A stretch of DNA of 64,000 nucleotides from Vibrio ouci. Lineage in GTDB: Bacteria; Pseudomonadota; Gammaproteobacteria; Enterobacterales; Vibrionaceae. Both the position numbers and the translations under genes were made by a program. Below are positions 24,939 to 34,698 of this stretch, one piece after another. The notes beneath the pieces were generated by a model. That model was not told where the DNA came from. It ran no database searches and saw only the letters and a list, made by a program, of their open reading frames with translations. The number at the start of each line of letters is the position of its first letter. Positions within the stretch are counted from its first letter, which is position 1. The stretch covers positions 62,001-126,000 of the forward strand of contig NZ_SATR01000006.1 in the NCBI RefSeq assembly GCF_004551525.1, read 5' to 3'.

Positions 24939-26147
24939 TTAGTAACTGGTTAAGAAGTTTACGTAAGCACCCATAGAGTTTTCATTGGTGTAGCTCGCAC
25001 CGATATCTAACTGGAACAGATTCAACGGCGATAAACCAATACCTGCTGTTACGGTATCGTCTAGATCATCATAAGCTAGGTTACGTTTCCAACCTGCGCG
25101 CAGCTTTAACTGACGCATAATGTCGATTTCACCACCGACGCGAAGCATTTGAGTGTTGTCATCAAAATTGGTGTAGCGCTCTTCTTCATTAAGATCGTAA
25201 TCAACACTTATAGTTGCGTAGTCGGCAACTAGGCCAACACCGACTGTGTAAAGTGGACGCATTTGGTATGCATAAGATACAGGATCAAATGTGCGGCTTT
25301 GTGAACCATCGATACTTGATGTAACAGTTGAACCCGCAAGTTCAATGGTTTGTATATCACGAGAGATAAGATTGGTAGCAGAGAAGCCAACGCGTAATGG
25401 TCCATGGAACCATAAGAAACCTGCGTCCATATTGAACATGGTTTCGCCAGTGCCATTATCGCGTACATCTTTAATATCGTAATTGTTTAGGTTCGCTGAG
25501 TAAACGTAGGTATAGATACGTTGTATCTTAGGTGTAATACCAAATGAAATGTGTTGGCCAAGAAATGTCTGGTATTTTGCTAGTGAAATACCTACTTCAG
25601 TTACCCCTACACCTACAGCGTTGACCGCACTTAACTCAGCGTTGATTGCTGGGTTTAAAGCCGGATCAATTCCGCTGTTAGCGCCATCATAAATATCAGT
25701 TTGGGCGAAAGATTCTGCGTAGGCTTTGCCAAAGACGTTTGCAGCAACATAGCGGTTCGGAATAGCAAACGCGACAACACCACCAAACTCTAGCTTGGCG
25801 ATATCGCCACTTAGTGCATCTAGGGTGCCTTCAAGTTCAGCGACATTTGAATAGTCGCCAGCGATCGCCTGATCAATTAGGCCTGCAGCCTTATCGAGAT
25901 CATCAACCATCATATGCTCATCGCTATATGATAAACCGAAGCTTGGTGTGATCATGCCAACATCGTCATTACGACGGTAAATAGCAGTCAGTGCTGGGTT
26001 ATAAAAAGGAGCGGTCAGAAAGTTTGCTGAAACAACGCCAACACCACCCATTGCATCGCCACGGGCTTCAATTGCATAGTTTGCTGCGGACGCGGATGAA
26101 GCAGCAAACATAATAGACAACGATAAGAGCTTTAATTTATTTTCCAT
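24939..26147 (-). CDS. TraF-like outer membrane barrel protein (vxr cluster)
   Basis: The 402-residue protein has a signal peptide (to about SASA) and a barrel resembling the conjugal-transfer TraF_2/FadL-like family: RGDAMGGVGVVSANFLTAPFYNPAL near the N-terminus and repeated amphipathic strands to the end. Despite the family name there are no conjugation genes nearby. It follows the DUF2861 gene by 60 nt on the same strand and corresponds by position to vxrD. Likely located in the outer membrane; function unknown. Confidence 0.75.
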   Translation of the reverse strand: MENKLKLLSLSIMFAASSASAANYAIEARGDAMGGVGVVSANFLTAPFYNPALTAIYRRNDDVGMITPSFGLSYSDEHMMVDDLDKAAGLIDQAIAGDYSNVAELEGTLDALSGDIAKLEFGGVVAFAIPNRYVAANVFGKAYAESFAQTDIYDGANSGIDPALNPAINAELSAVNAVGVGVTEVGISLAKYQTFLGQHISFGITPKIQRIYTYVYSANLNNYDIKDVRDNGTGETMFNMDAGFLWFHGPLRVGFSATNLISRDIQTIELAGSTVTSSIDGSQSRTFDPVSYAYQMRPLYTVGVGLVADYATISVDYDLNEEERYTNFDDNTQMLRVGGEIDIMRQLKLRAGWKRNLAYDDLDDTVTAGIGLSPLNLFQLDIGASYTNENSMGAYVNFLTSY

Positions 26148-26207
26148 ATCGGTATAAACTTTTTCTATTCCATGTGTTTATATCGACATATTGTGAATTA
26201 ACTTGAG

Positions 26208-27086
26208 CTATTCATCCACTGAAACATCATACGTTTTACTAATTATTTGGGATTGCTCTACAATAATTGGCCCTTGCCAGCGTTGATGTTTCATTGATAC
26301 AGCAAGAACATATCGTCCTGGCTCAATTGGCACGTTACCTAAAGCGGTCGGATAGTCGGAGTCGTAGCTCTCTCCCCACACTTGGCTATAAGTCCCATCC
26401 ACATAGTCATAAACGGCCGTTTCTAACTTAGGTAATGGACAGTGTCGATTGAGTAATGCGTTCTTTTCTACTTTCCACTGCGCTTTTGAGTTCCAGCGTA
26501 CAGACACTTTTGCCTTTGGCTCACCAAGTAATAGCCATGAGCTCCATGATGTTTCATCAGCAGCAGTAATGTCGATACGGTAAAGCCCCATTTTAACGCG
26601 ACTGTTTAAGTTGTAGCGTTTGACGTAACGAGTGAATTTACCGTCGTCTTCGTTTGGCGTTTCTGTAACCGTTGTATCAGTGGAGAGTACTTTTGATACC
26701 CAACGCGTGAGAGAAATCTCTTTTAACTCCTTGCTTGACCCTACCTCAACGATTGCGCGGTAAGAGTCTCTGCCTGGGCTTTGAATTTCTGTGCGACGAA
26801 CCAAAACGGTATTGATCCAATCTGGGAGTGACTTGTTGTCTAGCCCTTTTCCGCAGTCCACTTCAAGAGATTGCAAAAATAGGTCGTTGAGGTGTGGAAC
26901 AATGCTTTCGTTCTTCTCAAGTTGCCAAACTTCGACTAATGAGGTGAACATACCAGGCAAGTCGCCATCAAGCAGATGCTTGTGCGCTTGTGTTAAAGGC
27001 GAGTTACTTTCAAACCAAGGTATTTGCGCGGCTGAAAGAGGTGCACTTAATACCAGTGCACCGATCAATGTTGCTGTTCTAACCAT
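26208..27086 (-). CDS. vxrC: DUF2861 secreted protein (vxrC position)
   Basis: The 292-residue protein starts MVRTATLIGALVLSAPLSAA, a clear signal peptide, followed by a mixed periplasmic domain with few Cys. The true start at 27086 overlaps the vxrB stop as TAATG; an upstream extension to 27209 only runs through vxrB in another frame. DUF2861 is a Vibrio family found beside VxrAB. Function unknown; translational coupling to the response regulator suggests a dose-linked accessory or feedback role (inference). Confidence 0.8.
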   Translation of the reverse strand: MVRTATLIGALVLSAPLSAAQIPWFESNSPLTQAHKHLLDGDLPGMFTSLVEVWQLEKNESIVPHLNDLFLQSLEVDCGKGLDNKSLPDWINTVLVRRTEIQSPGRDSYRAIVEVGSSKELKEISLTRWVSKVLSTDTTVTETPNEDDGKFTRYVKRYNLNSRVKMGLYRIDITAADETSWSSWLLLGEPKAKVSVRWNSKAQWKVEKNALLNRHCPLPKLETAVYDYVDGTYSQVWGESYDSDYPTALGNVPIEPGRYVLAVSMKHQRWQGPIIVEQSQIISKTYDVSVDE

Positions 27087-27745
27087 TAAGCTTTCATTTT
27101 GTAGCCAACGCCACGAAGTGTTTCGATCTCTAGGCCAGGTAACTTCTGACGCAGCTGTAGTACGTGTGTATCTACAGTACGTGTTGTTGGGAAGTGGTTG
27201 TAGCCCCAAACGTGGTCAAGTAGCTCGTCACGTGTGAATACTCGTCCAAGGTTGCTTGCTAGGAATAGCAGCAGATCGAACTCAGTACGAGTTAGCGTGA
27301 TCGCTTCGTCTTTGTACTGAACTTCACGAGTTGCTTTATCAATAACTAGGTGTTCAGTGATTACTTTGCTGTCATCAGCGGCATCGCCTTCTGGCGCACG
27401 AAGTTGTGCACGAATACGAGCAAATAGTTCTGCTTCAGCAAAAGGTTTGGTTAGGTAATCATTCGCACCAGCGTCTAAGCCCATAACTTTGTCTTTAACG
27501 GTAACTAAAGCCGTTAGTAGAATGACAGGCACTTCTTTGATGTTCTTCCATTCAGGTAAGTGTGTCACTGAATCACCATCAGGTAACTGACGGTCAAGAA
27601 TCACTAAGTCTGCCTTGTCCCAGTACTGAGCAACATCAGCGATGGTTTCTGAGTGGAAGCATTCGTATCCCGCTTGCTCCAAACTTACTAGAAGTCCATC
27701 AGCTAAGTTTTTGTCGTCTTCAACAAGAAGCAGTGTCTGTTTCAC
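27086..27745 (-). CDS. vxrB: Response regulator VxrB
   Basis: A 219-residue OmpR/PhoB-type regulator: receiver domain (LLVEDDKNLADGLL, phospho-acceptor Asp in LVILDRQLPDGD, Lys in YLTKPF) and winged helix (LTRTEFDLLLFLASNLGRVFTRDELL, VDTHVLQLRQKL, ETLRGVGYKM). The GTG at 27745 is chosen because GGAG lies 8 nt upstream; it lies inside the end of vxrA, a 26-nt overlap. In V. cholerae VxrAB (WigKR) controls the cell-wall damage response, type VI secretion and biofilm. Confidence 0.88.
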   Translation of the reverse strand: MKQTLLLVEDDKNLADGLLVSLEQAGYECFHSETIADVAQYWDKADLVILDRQLPDGDSVTHLPEWKNIKEVPVILLTALVTVKDKVMGLDAGANDYLTKPFAEAELFARIRAQLRAPEGDAADDSKVITEHLVIDKATREVQYKDEAITLTRTEFDLLLFLASNLGRVFTRDELLDHVWGYNHFPTTRTVDTHVLQLRQKLPGLEIETLRGVGYKMKA

Positions 27746-29174
27746 AGGGTATCTCCAAAATAAACGTTGTCGGTGGACCAACTAATGACATTTTACCGCC
27801 CATTCGTCCGACCATTGATTCAACGATGGTTAAGCCTAAGCCAAGGCCGCTTTTACTTACAAAAGGTTTTCTGAGCTGACGCCAATCTTTTGAAGACAGC
27901 TCACCTTGGTCAATCACTTTAACCGTAATCTTTTGCTTAGATGTGGTGACATCAAGCACCACAGGCGCAACGCCGTACTTAACAGCATTACGTATTAAAT
28001 TGTCTATACACGTACCTAACCAATATACATTAAGTTTGGCCGCGATATCTTCATTGATAACGACTTCGATATTACTATTAAATTCTTCTTCAATTTTAAA
28101 CTCAAGCCACTCTTTAACTGATGGAACCCAATCAGTTGCTAGCGGCTTATTGTCTGATTGCAAGTAGTCTTTACTCGCTTCAGCTAATTGCCTTAAGCGT
28201 CTAGAGTCTTCACATAAACGTCGAAACTCATCATAAACCGTTTCAGGTAGCTGCTCAAACTCGCGTCTAAAGCCTTCTACCGTTAACGATAAGCTCGCAA
28301 TTGGCGTTCGAAGCTCATGCGTAAGAATTTGCAAGATGAGCATGCGACTTTTCATCTCTTGTCGCTTGGTGTTCCAACGGTACACTGACCAACCAAGCAC
28401 CAATAAAATGTTAGCGATAACAAGAGCGACCATGCTCATGCGTAGTAGATCGGAATGATCTTTAGCATCCCAACAAAGGTTGCCTCGACGCACGAAACAG
28501 CTGCTCGACTCCTCACGAAGAGTAAACGACAGCCCTGCCGTTTCGACATTTCGTCTCCAGATATACTCTGGGAAAATTAAGTAGTTGTCGCTTTGTCTCA
28601 ACCAAAGCTCATTACGTTCAATGAACATGCTTGAGCCAGAAATCAGCGCGATGATCGCGTCTTCATCCATGCGCTGTAAACGCCCTAGCAAGGTAGAATC
28701 TGGCGCTAATGAACGTTCTTTAATATGCATGTATTGCTGAAGTTCATCTTTTCTATCTGGATAAACGTCAACATAGCGACTCGCATAAGTCCCCCCGCCT
28801 GGGTGTATTAATGCACTACGCGTGAACCACTTGTTTGTCAGCCTATTACCCTTACACATTGCGCGTGTATATACCAGCGGTTCTGTAATTAGTGGGCTTA
28901 GGGGTAATTTACCAGTACAGTTCTTGGCGAGTTGATAAAGCCTCTGGATATCTTTCAAAGGATACGCAGAAGTCTGAGGCAACATGGACTCAGGGGTCAG
29001 TAGGCGCGTCGGGTAATCTGTTTGTAGACTGCGGATATCATAAGATGCAGTCGCTTTTTCTTGATCAAAAAGCTCGACGAATTGGTCAATACGCTCGGGT
29101 AATGACTCTGAATATGCGTTACCACTTAGCAGTACCAACGAAATTGACAGTGTTTTAATCGTCGTTTTAATCAA
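27720..29174 (-). CDS. vxrA: Sensor histidine kinase VxrA
   Basis: A 484-residue kinase: signal peptide or first membrane segment (about 5-22), a periplasmic sensor of some 230 residues with several Cys, a membrane segment (about 253-272), the H-box ILTHELRTPIASL (His286) and an ATPase domain with NLIRNAVKYG and SKSGLGLGL. It is the partner of VxrB and sits next to pntAB as VCA0565 does in V. cholerae. The ligand is not evident from sequence. Confidence 0.88.
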   Translation of the reverse strand: MIKTTIKTLSISLVLLSGNAYSESLPERIDQFVELFDQEKATASYDIRSLQTDYPTRLLTPESMLPQTSAYPLKDIQRLYQLAKNCTGKLPLSPLITEPLVYTRAMCKGNRLTNKWFTRSALIHPGGGTYASRYVDVYPDRKDELQQYMHIKERSLAPDSTLLGRLQRMDEDAIIALISGSSMFIERNELWLRQSDNYLIFPEYIWRRNVETAGLSFTLREESSSCFVRRGNLCWDAKDHSDLLRMSMVALVIANILLVLGWSVYRWNTKRQEMKSRMLILQILTHELRTPIASLSLTVEGFRREFEQLPETVYDEFRRLCEDSRRLRQLAEASKDYLQSDNKPLATDWVPSVKEWLEFKIEEEFNSNIEVVINEDIAAKLNVYWLGTCIDNLIRNAVKYGVAPVVLDVTTSKQKITVKVIDQGELSSKDWRQLRKPFVSKSGLGLGLTIVESMVGRMGGKMSLVGPPTTFILEIPCETDTASC

Positions 29175-29280
29175 TGTAAAAATTCAATAAATCAGTGAGT
29201 TAGATTTAGAGTAAAACATTATCGCAAAAAGATAAAACTGAAATGTGATATCAATGTCAGAAATAATACCGATAAATGAA

Positions 29281-29309
29281 AAGAAGCCAGCTGTTATAGC
29301 TGGCTTCTT
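29281..29309 (-). terminator. Terminator of pntAB
   Basis: A 12-bp perfect stem (AAGAAGCCAGCT with AGCTGGCTTCTT, 5-nt loop) 16 nt after the pntB stop on the minus strand. Confidence 0.85.
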
Positions 29310-29325
29310 AGTTAGGAAGGCTGCG

Positions 29326-30720
29326 TTATAGCGCTTTAGAAATCGCGTCTACGCTCTCTTTCGCATCGCCAAATAGCATATGCGTGTTTTCTTTAAAGAA
29401 CAGCGGGTTTTGAACGCCAGCGTAGCCAGTATTCATTGAACGCTTAAAGACGATAACGTTTTTCGCATTCCAAACTTCAAGCACCGGCATACCTGCGATT
29501 GGGCTGTTTGGATCTTCAAGCGCCGCTGGGTTTACCGTGTCGTTGGCACCGATAACAAGAACCGTATCCGTTTCGCCAAAGTCATCATTGATTTCGTCCA
29601 TTTCTAGTACGATATCGTAAGGGACTTTTGCTTCAGCAAGTAGTACGTTCATGTGACCAGGTAGACGGCCCGCAACTGGGTGAATACCAAAGCGAACGTC
29701 AATGCCTTGTGCGCGCAGCTTCTCTGTAATTTCATGTACTGGGTACTGAGCTTGCGCTACTGCCATGCCGTATCCCGGAGTGATGATTACAGATTTTGAA
29801 CCTTTCAGCATGTCAGCAACATCTTCAGCGAATGTTTCGCGGTGCTCACCATGCTCTACGTCATCAGAAATAATCACTTCTTGACCAAAGCCACCTGCGA
29901 TTACGCTAACGAACGAGCGGTTCATCGCCTTACACATAATGTAAGACAGAATCGCACCTGAAGAGCCGACTAATGCACCTGTAACGATCAGTAGGTCGTT
30001 TGCTAGCATGAAACCTGCTGCAGCTGCTGCCCAACCAGAGTATGAGTTAAGCATTGATACAACCACCGGCATATCCGCACCACCGATTGAAGCAACCAAG
30101 TGGTAGCCAAATGCAAAGGCGATAAGCGTCATTACGATAAGCGCGAACATGCTACCGTCAGCTTTGACGAAGTAGATCATTAGTAGCGTTGAAACGACGA
30201 TAGCCGCAAGGTTCAGCTTATGTTTATGAGGAAGGTTTAGTGGTGATGATGAGATCACGCCACGTAGCTTACCAAATGCAACAACAGAACCTGTAAATGT
30301 TACCGCACCAATGAATACGCCTAGGAATACTTCCACTAAGTGAATCACGTGTGCCGCGTGCGCTTCTTGAGGGTTCAAAGAAGCAATAACTGGCGCGTCA
30401 ATGTAGCTGTTGTAACCAACAAGTACCGCTGCCATACCAACAAAGCTGTGTAGAATCGCCACAAGCTCTGGCATTTCTGTCATTTCAACTTTCTTAGCAT
30501 AATGGATACCGATACCACCACCGATCACCATAGCGATGATGATCCAAACAAGTCCTTCTGACTCTGGGCCAAAGATCGTTGCGATCAACGCGATAGTCAT
30601 ACCAGCAATACCGTAGTAGTTACCCGATCTTGCTGACTCTTGCTTAGACAATCCTGCCAAGCTCAAAATAAAGAATAATGCAGCAACAATATAAGCTGCT
30701 TGTACTAATCCTGCAGACAT
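29326..30720 (-). CDS. pntB: NAD(P) transhydrogenase subunit beta
   Basis: PntB forms the membrane and NADP(H)-binding part of the proton-translocating transhydrogenase. The 464-residue protein has about nine membrane segments in its first 270 residues and the NADP domain at the end ([49 protein letters not shown]). It follows pntA with a 13-nt gap, one operon. It balances NADH and NADPH using the proton gradient. Confidence 0.96.
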   Translation of the reverse strand: MSAGLVQAAYIVAALFFILSLAGLSKQESARSGNYYGIAGMTIALIATIFGPESEGLVWIIIAMVIGGGIGIHYAKKVEMTEMPELVAILHSFVGMAAVLVGYNSYIDAPVIASLNPQEAHAAHVIHLVEVFLGVFIGAVTFTGSVVAFGKLRGVISSSPLNLPHKHKLNLAAIVVSTLLMIYFVKADGSMFALIVMTLIAFAFGYHLVASIGGADMPVVVSMLNSYSGWAAAAAGFMLANDLLIVTGALVGSSGAILSYIMCKAMNRSFVSVIAGGFGQEVIISDDVEHGEHRETFAEDVADMLKGSKSVIITPGYGMAVAQAQYPVHEITEKLRAQGIDVRFGIHPVAGRLPGHMNVLLAEAKVPYDIVLEMDEINDDFGETDTVLVIGANDTVNPAALEDPNSPIAGMPVLEVWNAKNVIVFKRSMNTGYAGVQNPLFFKENTHMLFGDAKESVDAISKAL

Positions 30721-30733
30721 TCCCTGTTACTCC

Positions 30734-32284
30734 TTAGTCTTTACGGAACATTTCAAGCATACGCTTGGTCACGGTGAAACCACCGAAAATGTTGATACTT
30801 GCTATAAGCACGGCGATGAAAGATAAGAACGATACAACCCCATTCCCTTGTCCTATTTGCAGTAATGCACCTACGACGATGATGCCTGAGATAGCGTTCG
30901 TTACCGACATTAGAGGTGTATGCAATGCATGCGTTACGTTCCAAACGACGTAGTAGCCTACAACACACGCAAGTACGAATACGGTGAAGTGCGATAAGAA
31001 CGCAGCAGGAGCAACAGACGCTACCCAACCGAAAGCACTTAGACCGATGGCAAGAGCTGCGATCTTCTTGACTGGAGATACAGGCTCTTCAAGTTTTGGC
31101 TCAGGTTTAACTGGTTGCGCTGCAGGCTTTTGCTCTGGTTGAGCTGATACTTGGATTGGTGGTGCTGGCCAAGTAACCTCACCTTCTTTAACGACTGTTA
31201 CGCCGCGTAGAACGACATCTTCAAAGTCGATGTTGATGTTGCCATCTTTTTCTTTGGCTAGCAGTTTTAGCAGGTTAACAATGTTCGTCGCGTATAGCTG
31301 AGAAGACTGAGTCGGTAAGCGACCAACCATGTCGGTGTAACCAACAATCTTAACGCCATTGGCTGTTGTGATGACTTGATCTGCGACTGTGTATTCACAG
31401 TTACCACCATTGGCGGCCGCAAGGTCAACAATCACGCTGCCCGCTTTCATACTATCTACCATTTCTTTGGTAATTAGCTTAGGAGCAGGTCGGCCTGGAA
31501 TAAGCGCGGTGGTGATGATGATATCAACATCTTCTGCTTGCTGTGCGTATAGCTCAGCCGCTTTTTTGTTGAATTCATCAGACATCTCTTTCGCGTAGCC
31601 GTCACCAGAGCCAGAATCTTCTTTGAAGTCGACTTCTAAGAATTCTGCGCCCATCGATTGAACTTGCTCTTTTACTTCAGGACGTACGTCGAATGCGCGC
31701 ACGATAGCGCCTAGGCTACCCGCCGCACCGATAGCAGCAAGACCGGCAACACCAGCACCCGCAACGAGTACTTTCGCTGGTGGCACTTTACCTGCAGCCG
31801 TAATTTGACCTGTAAAGAATCGACCGAACTCATGAGCCGCTTCAACGACCGCACGGTAACCCGCGATGTTCGCCATTGATGATAATGCATCTAGAGCTTG
31901 CGCACGCGAAATACGCGGCACAGCGTCCATCGCCATGACGTTAATGTTCTTACTAGAAAGCTGCTCCATTAACTCTGGGTTTTGGGCTGGCCAGATGAAG
32001 CTGATAAGACTCGCACCTTCTTTAAGCAGAGCGATTTCATTGCTCTCTTCAGAATACAAAGGTGCATTCACTTTTAAGATAAGATCGGATTGCCAGACTT
32101 CTTCAGTCGTAACAATCTTTGCCCCCGACGCTTCAAATGCTGAGTTGTCGAAACTCGCTAGTTCCCCAGCTCCTGTTTCGACGACAACGTCGAAGCCTAA
32201 TTTTAATAACTGCTCAACCGATTTTGGCGACGCAGCCACTCGCGTTTCTCCGGCGAGTATTTCTTTTGGCACACCAATTTGCAT
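30734..32284 (-). CDS. pntA: NAD(P) transhydrogenase subunit alpha
   Basis: The 516-residue subunit has the alanine dehydrogenase/PNT N-terminal domain ([18 protein letters not shown]), the NAD-binding Rossmann motif [20 protein letters not shown], a Pro/Lys-rich linker (about 380-400) and four C-terminal membrane segments. It forms the NAD(H) side of the transhydrogenase with PntB. The ATG follows AAGGAATAGC. The 297-bp upstream region should hold the operon promoter; no clear operator seen. Confidence 0.96.
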   Translation of the reverse strand: MQIGVPKEILAGETRVAASPKSVEQLLKLGFDVVVETGAGELASFDNSAFEASGAKIVTTEEVWQSDLILKVNAPLYSEESNEIALLKEGASLISFIWPAQNPELMEQLSSKNINVMAMDAVPRISRAQALDALSSMANIAGYRAVVEAAHEFGRFFTGQITAAGKVPPAKVLVAGAGVAGLAAIGAAGSLGAIVRAFDVRPEVKEQVQSMGAEFLEVDFKEDSGSGDGYAKEMSDEFNKKAAELYAQQAEDVDIIITTALIPGRPAPKLITKEMVDSMKAGSVIVDLAAANGGNCEYTVADQVITTANGVKIVGYTDMVGRLPTQSSQLYATNIVNLLKLLAKEKDGNINIDFEDVVLRGVTVVKEGEVTWPAPPIQVSAQPEQKPAAQPVKPEPKLEEPVSPVKKIAALAIGLSAFGWVASVAPAAFLSHFTVFVLACVVGYYVVWNVTHALHTPLMSVTNAISGIIVVGALLQIGQGNGVVSFLSFIAVLIASINIFGGFTVTKRMLEMFRKD

Positions 32285-32517
32285 TAGCTATTCCTTGACT
32301 ATTCGCAACAATGATTGTTCTGTTTTTATCCAACGGTTAGAGATACTTCAAGCATTTTGTAAGAAAAACACAAAATATCATTACATATAACCATTGGTAA
32401 TGAGTCTGCATGCTGTTTAATTAGTTTTTCAACAACGAATTACATAAGTTGTAAGAGGTCTAACCAGGAGCAATAATTCATCATAAAAACAAAGAATTAC
32501 GTTCATTACATAAACAA

Positions 32518-32549
32518 AAGAGCCATCAGCATAACGACTAATGGCTCTT
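32518..32549 (-). terminator. Terminator of the comFB-hlyU-family operon
   Basis: A 9-bp stem (AAGAGCCAT with ATGGCTCTT, 14-nt loop) followed on the minus strand by TTTGTTT, 33 nt after the last stop. Confidence 0.6.
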
Positions 32550-32581
32550 AAATTTATGATGTTTATCAAATTGGTACGGAT

Positions 32582-32860
32582 CTATTGAAAAATATTGTCA
32601 CCCATTTGATCAACGAACATTTGCGCTTTTTTGAGCATAAACTCATTTGCATCGCTTTCGCTGGGAAGTACGTCTGAACGAATAAAGCGATGTGTTTTTG
32701 TTTCATCGCCAAATTGTTTTGTAATGCGCCCTGCGATTCGATACTGCCCGCCTTCTGACAAAGCTTCTTGATAGATTAGATAGCCTTTGTATTCCACCGG
32801 CTCAACTTCAACTTTCGGTTGCTCTTTCGAGCCCCCAAACAAGCGTGAAAACAGTCCCAC
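32582..32860 (-). CDS. HlyU-family (PF10115-type) small protein
   Basis: A 92-residue protein with the family core EYKGYLIYQEAL, GGQYRIAGRITKQFG, THRFIRSDVLPS and KKAQMFVDQMGDNIF. This family is annotated as transcriptional activator HlyU but differs from the ArsR-type HlyU of Vibrio haemolysin control, so a regulatory role is not established. It follows the ComFB gene by 16 nt, one operon. Confidence 0.8.
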   Translation of the reverse strand: MGLFSRLFGGSKEQPKVEVEPVEYKGYLIYQEALSEGGQYRIAGRITKQFGDETKTHRFIRSDVLPSESDANEFMLKKAQMFVDQMGDNIFQ

Positions 32861-32876
32861 TAACGACTCCTCGAAT

Positions 32877-33242
32877 TTACTTTTCTTTCTTCAAGATTGG
32901 TTTTTCAAACCATTCTAGCTCAATGTCATCATCAAATCTTTGTTTACTAAAGATAACGGGAACTTCATCCTTACGTTGCTTGCGGCGATCATCGACTATC
33001 ATGCCTACTGCAGCGTCTACTGCCACCTGAGAATAAGTTTTCAACGTAACTAAGCGTTCTTCAGGTAACGCGGATAAAAAATCGATATCATGCCGTATAT
33101 ACACTGGGCGAAGTTGGCTGAGTGCTAGACAAGCGAGATCGGCAAGTTGCTCATGATCGAAGTGATCGACAAATTCCGGCTTAGCGAGTACTTGCCCTAC
33201 GAGAGTTTCCATATAGTTATGCACATCTACACTTATTTGCAT
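32877..33242 (-). CDS. ComFB-family protein, possible cyclic-dinucleotide receptor
   Basis: A 121-residue protein with the late-competence ComFB pattern: NYMETLVGQVL, a Cys in DLACLALSQLRPVYIRHDIDF and the Ser/Leu-Pro loop SALPEERLV. Members of this family have been reported to bind c-di-GMP or c-di-AMP. Here it lies beside two GGDEF genes, which supports a second-messenger link. First gene of a two-gene operon; GGAG precedes the ATG. Confidence 0.8.
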   Translation of the reverse strand: MQISVDVHNYMETLVGQVLAKPEFVDHFDHEQLADLACLALSQLRPVYIRHDIDFLSALPEERLVTLKTYSQVAVDAAVGMIVDDRRKQRKDEVPVIFSKQRFDDDIELEWFEKPILKKEK

Positions 33243-33462
33243 ATGGCTTAGCTCCTTCTAAGATAATGCGCTGATTATACAGTATGGTTAAAACGTTCAA
33301 TTGATACTATAGATTGCACACTCTATCATCAACTTTTGTCCGCAATTTATCCATGCCCGCACTTTTCATAGATAAGTTTAGTAAAAAGCTTGGAAATTCA
33401 TCAAATAAAAGTATTCTTAACAAGCATTCAATCAATAATTCATTCGTCTTAGGCTAGGTTTC

Positions 33463-34698
33463 ATGTCGTTTTCCATCGTCACAACTAATTGGTTCCGTGT
33501 TGCGTTACCTCTTCTACTGTTGACGTTTATTGCTTTTGGCATGAACAACGTGATTCTGTTGACTCAGTCTAATTTGGGGATTGTTTCAAAGCTTCCCTTC
33601 GTTCTATTCGCCATTACCATTGTGTTGGCCAATGCATTTAAGCAGAGCCGGATAGCTATGGTTGCTTGTGCACTAGCACTTTCGTATTGGGTCATTCAAA
33701 ATCGATTACAGTCACCGCTCTCTTCAGGTACGACGATATTAGAACTGTCACTTCTTGCGGCGCTTCTGCCGATTGCACTGCTTTTTGTCTTTACTTATCG
33801 AGATTCGACACTGTTTTCGCGCTCATTTGGCATCTACTTAGTTACACTGTCACTGTTTGTGTTTTGGTGTTACCTCATTCTCAGCCACTTTTATGATGGC
33901 GGCTTTGATAATATCGATGAAACCTTCCTATTTGTTCTGCCTGAAGTCTCTAAGCTGCCGTTTATCTTAGTGGTTTACTCTCTGGCTATGGTATTGCTGT
34001 TCGCGATCTGCGTGTTGAGCAAAAATCGTATCGTCGATGTGGTTATCTACTCGGCTACCCTTCTCGCATCAACAACGTTTGTCTTTTTCCACATTCCTCA
34101 CATATCCAGCACTATGTTCTCACTGGCTGGTGTGTTGCTGTTGGTTTATTTGCTATCCGCCAGTTATGAGCTTGCTTTTACTGACTCTCTAACCGAGATT
34201 CCGGGCCGTCTTGCTCTTGAATCTGATCTAAAGCACTTAGGCCGCCGTTATACGATTGCTATGCTCGATATTGACCATTTCAAATCGTTTAACGATACAT
34301 ACGGGCACGATACTGGCGATGAAGTTCTTAAGCTTGTTGCATCGAAGATGTCGCACATTGGCGGGCGTGCAAGAATTTACCGTTACGGCGGTGAAGAGTT
34401 CACTGTGCTCTTTAAAGGAAAGTATGCCGATGAAGCGCAAGATCACTTAGAGCTACTACGTGCATCAATCGAAAATTACGATATGGTGCTACGAAACCAA
34501 GATGCCCGCCCTAAAGACGACAAGCAAGGGAGTAAGAAACGTGGTGCTAAAAAGGCCAGCGATACTGTGAATGTCACCATCAGTATTGGGGTAGCGGATA
34601 GTAGTGAGACATCAAAGGTTTCTGAAGTAATGAAGTCTGCCGATGATGCCCTGTACAAAGCGAAGAAAGCAGGTCGCAATAAAGTTTGTATTGCTTAA
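33463..34698 (+). CDS. Membrane diguanylate cyclase (7-8 TM + GGDEF)
   Basis: The 411-residue protein has about eight membrane segments in residues 10-230 and a C-terminal GGDEF domain (active site RYGGEEF; MLDIDHFKSFNDTYGHDTGDEVL). It should make c-di-GMP at the inner membrane. The inhibitory I-site RxxD is absent (GGRA at that position), so product inhibition may be missing. A Lys/Arg-rich loop (RPKDDKQGSKKRGAKKAS) precedes the last strand, a variant seen in some membrane cyclases. It overlaps the convergent barrel gene by 4 nt. Confidence 0.88.
   Translation: MSFSIVTTNWFRVALPLLLLTFIAFGMNNVILLTQSNLGIVSKLPFVLFAITIVLANAFKQSRIAMVACALALSYWVIQNRLQSPLSSGTTILELSLLAALLPIALLFVFTYRDSTLFSRSFGIYLVTLSLFVFWCYLILSHFYDGGFDNIDETFLFVLPEVSKLPFILVVYSLAMVLLFAICVLSKNRIVDVVIYSATLLASTTFVFFHIPHISSTMFSLAGVLLLVYLLSASYELAFTDSLTEIPGRLALESDLKHLGRRYTIAMLDIDHFKSFNDTYGHDTGDEVLKLVASKMSHIGGRARIYRYGGEEFTVLFKGKYADEAQDHLELLRASIENYDMVLRNQDARPKDDKQGSKKRGAKKASDTVNVTISIGVADSSETSKVSEVMKSADDALYKAKKAGRNKVCIA

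Noticed and set aside
24939..26147. A conjugation locus, because of the TraF-like family name.
   Set aside because: The protein is an isolated outer membrane barrel in the vxr cluster; no other transfer genes occur.
33841..33853. GTTACACTGTCAC as a sixth matS.
   Set aside because: One fixed position is wrong (T for G), so it is listed only as a near match.
34476..34570. The Lys/Arg-rich loop in the membrane GGDEF protein as a novel insertion.
   Set aside because: I recall similar basic loops at this position in other membrane cyclases, so it is a known variant rather than a new domain.
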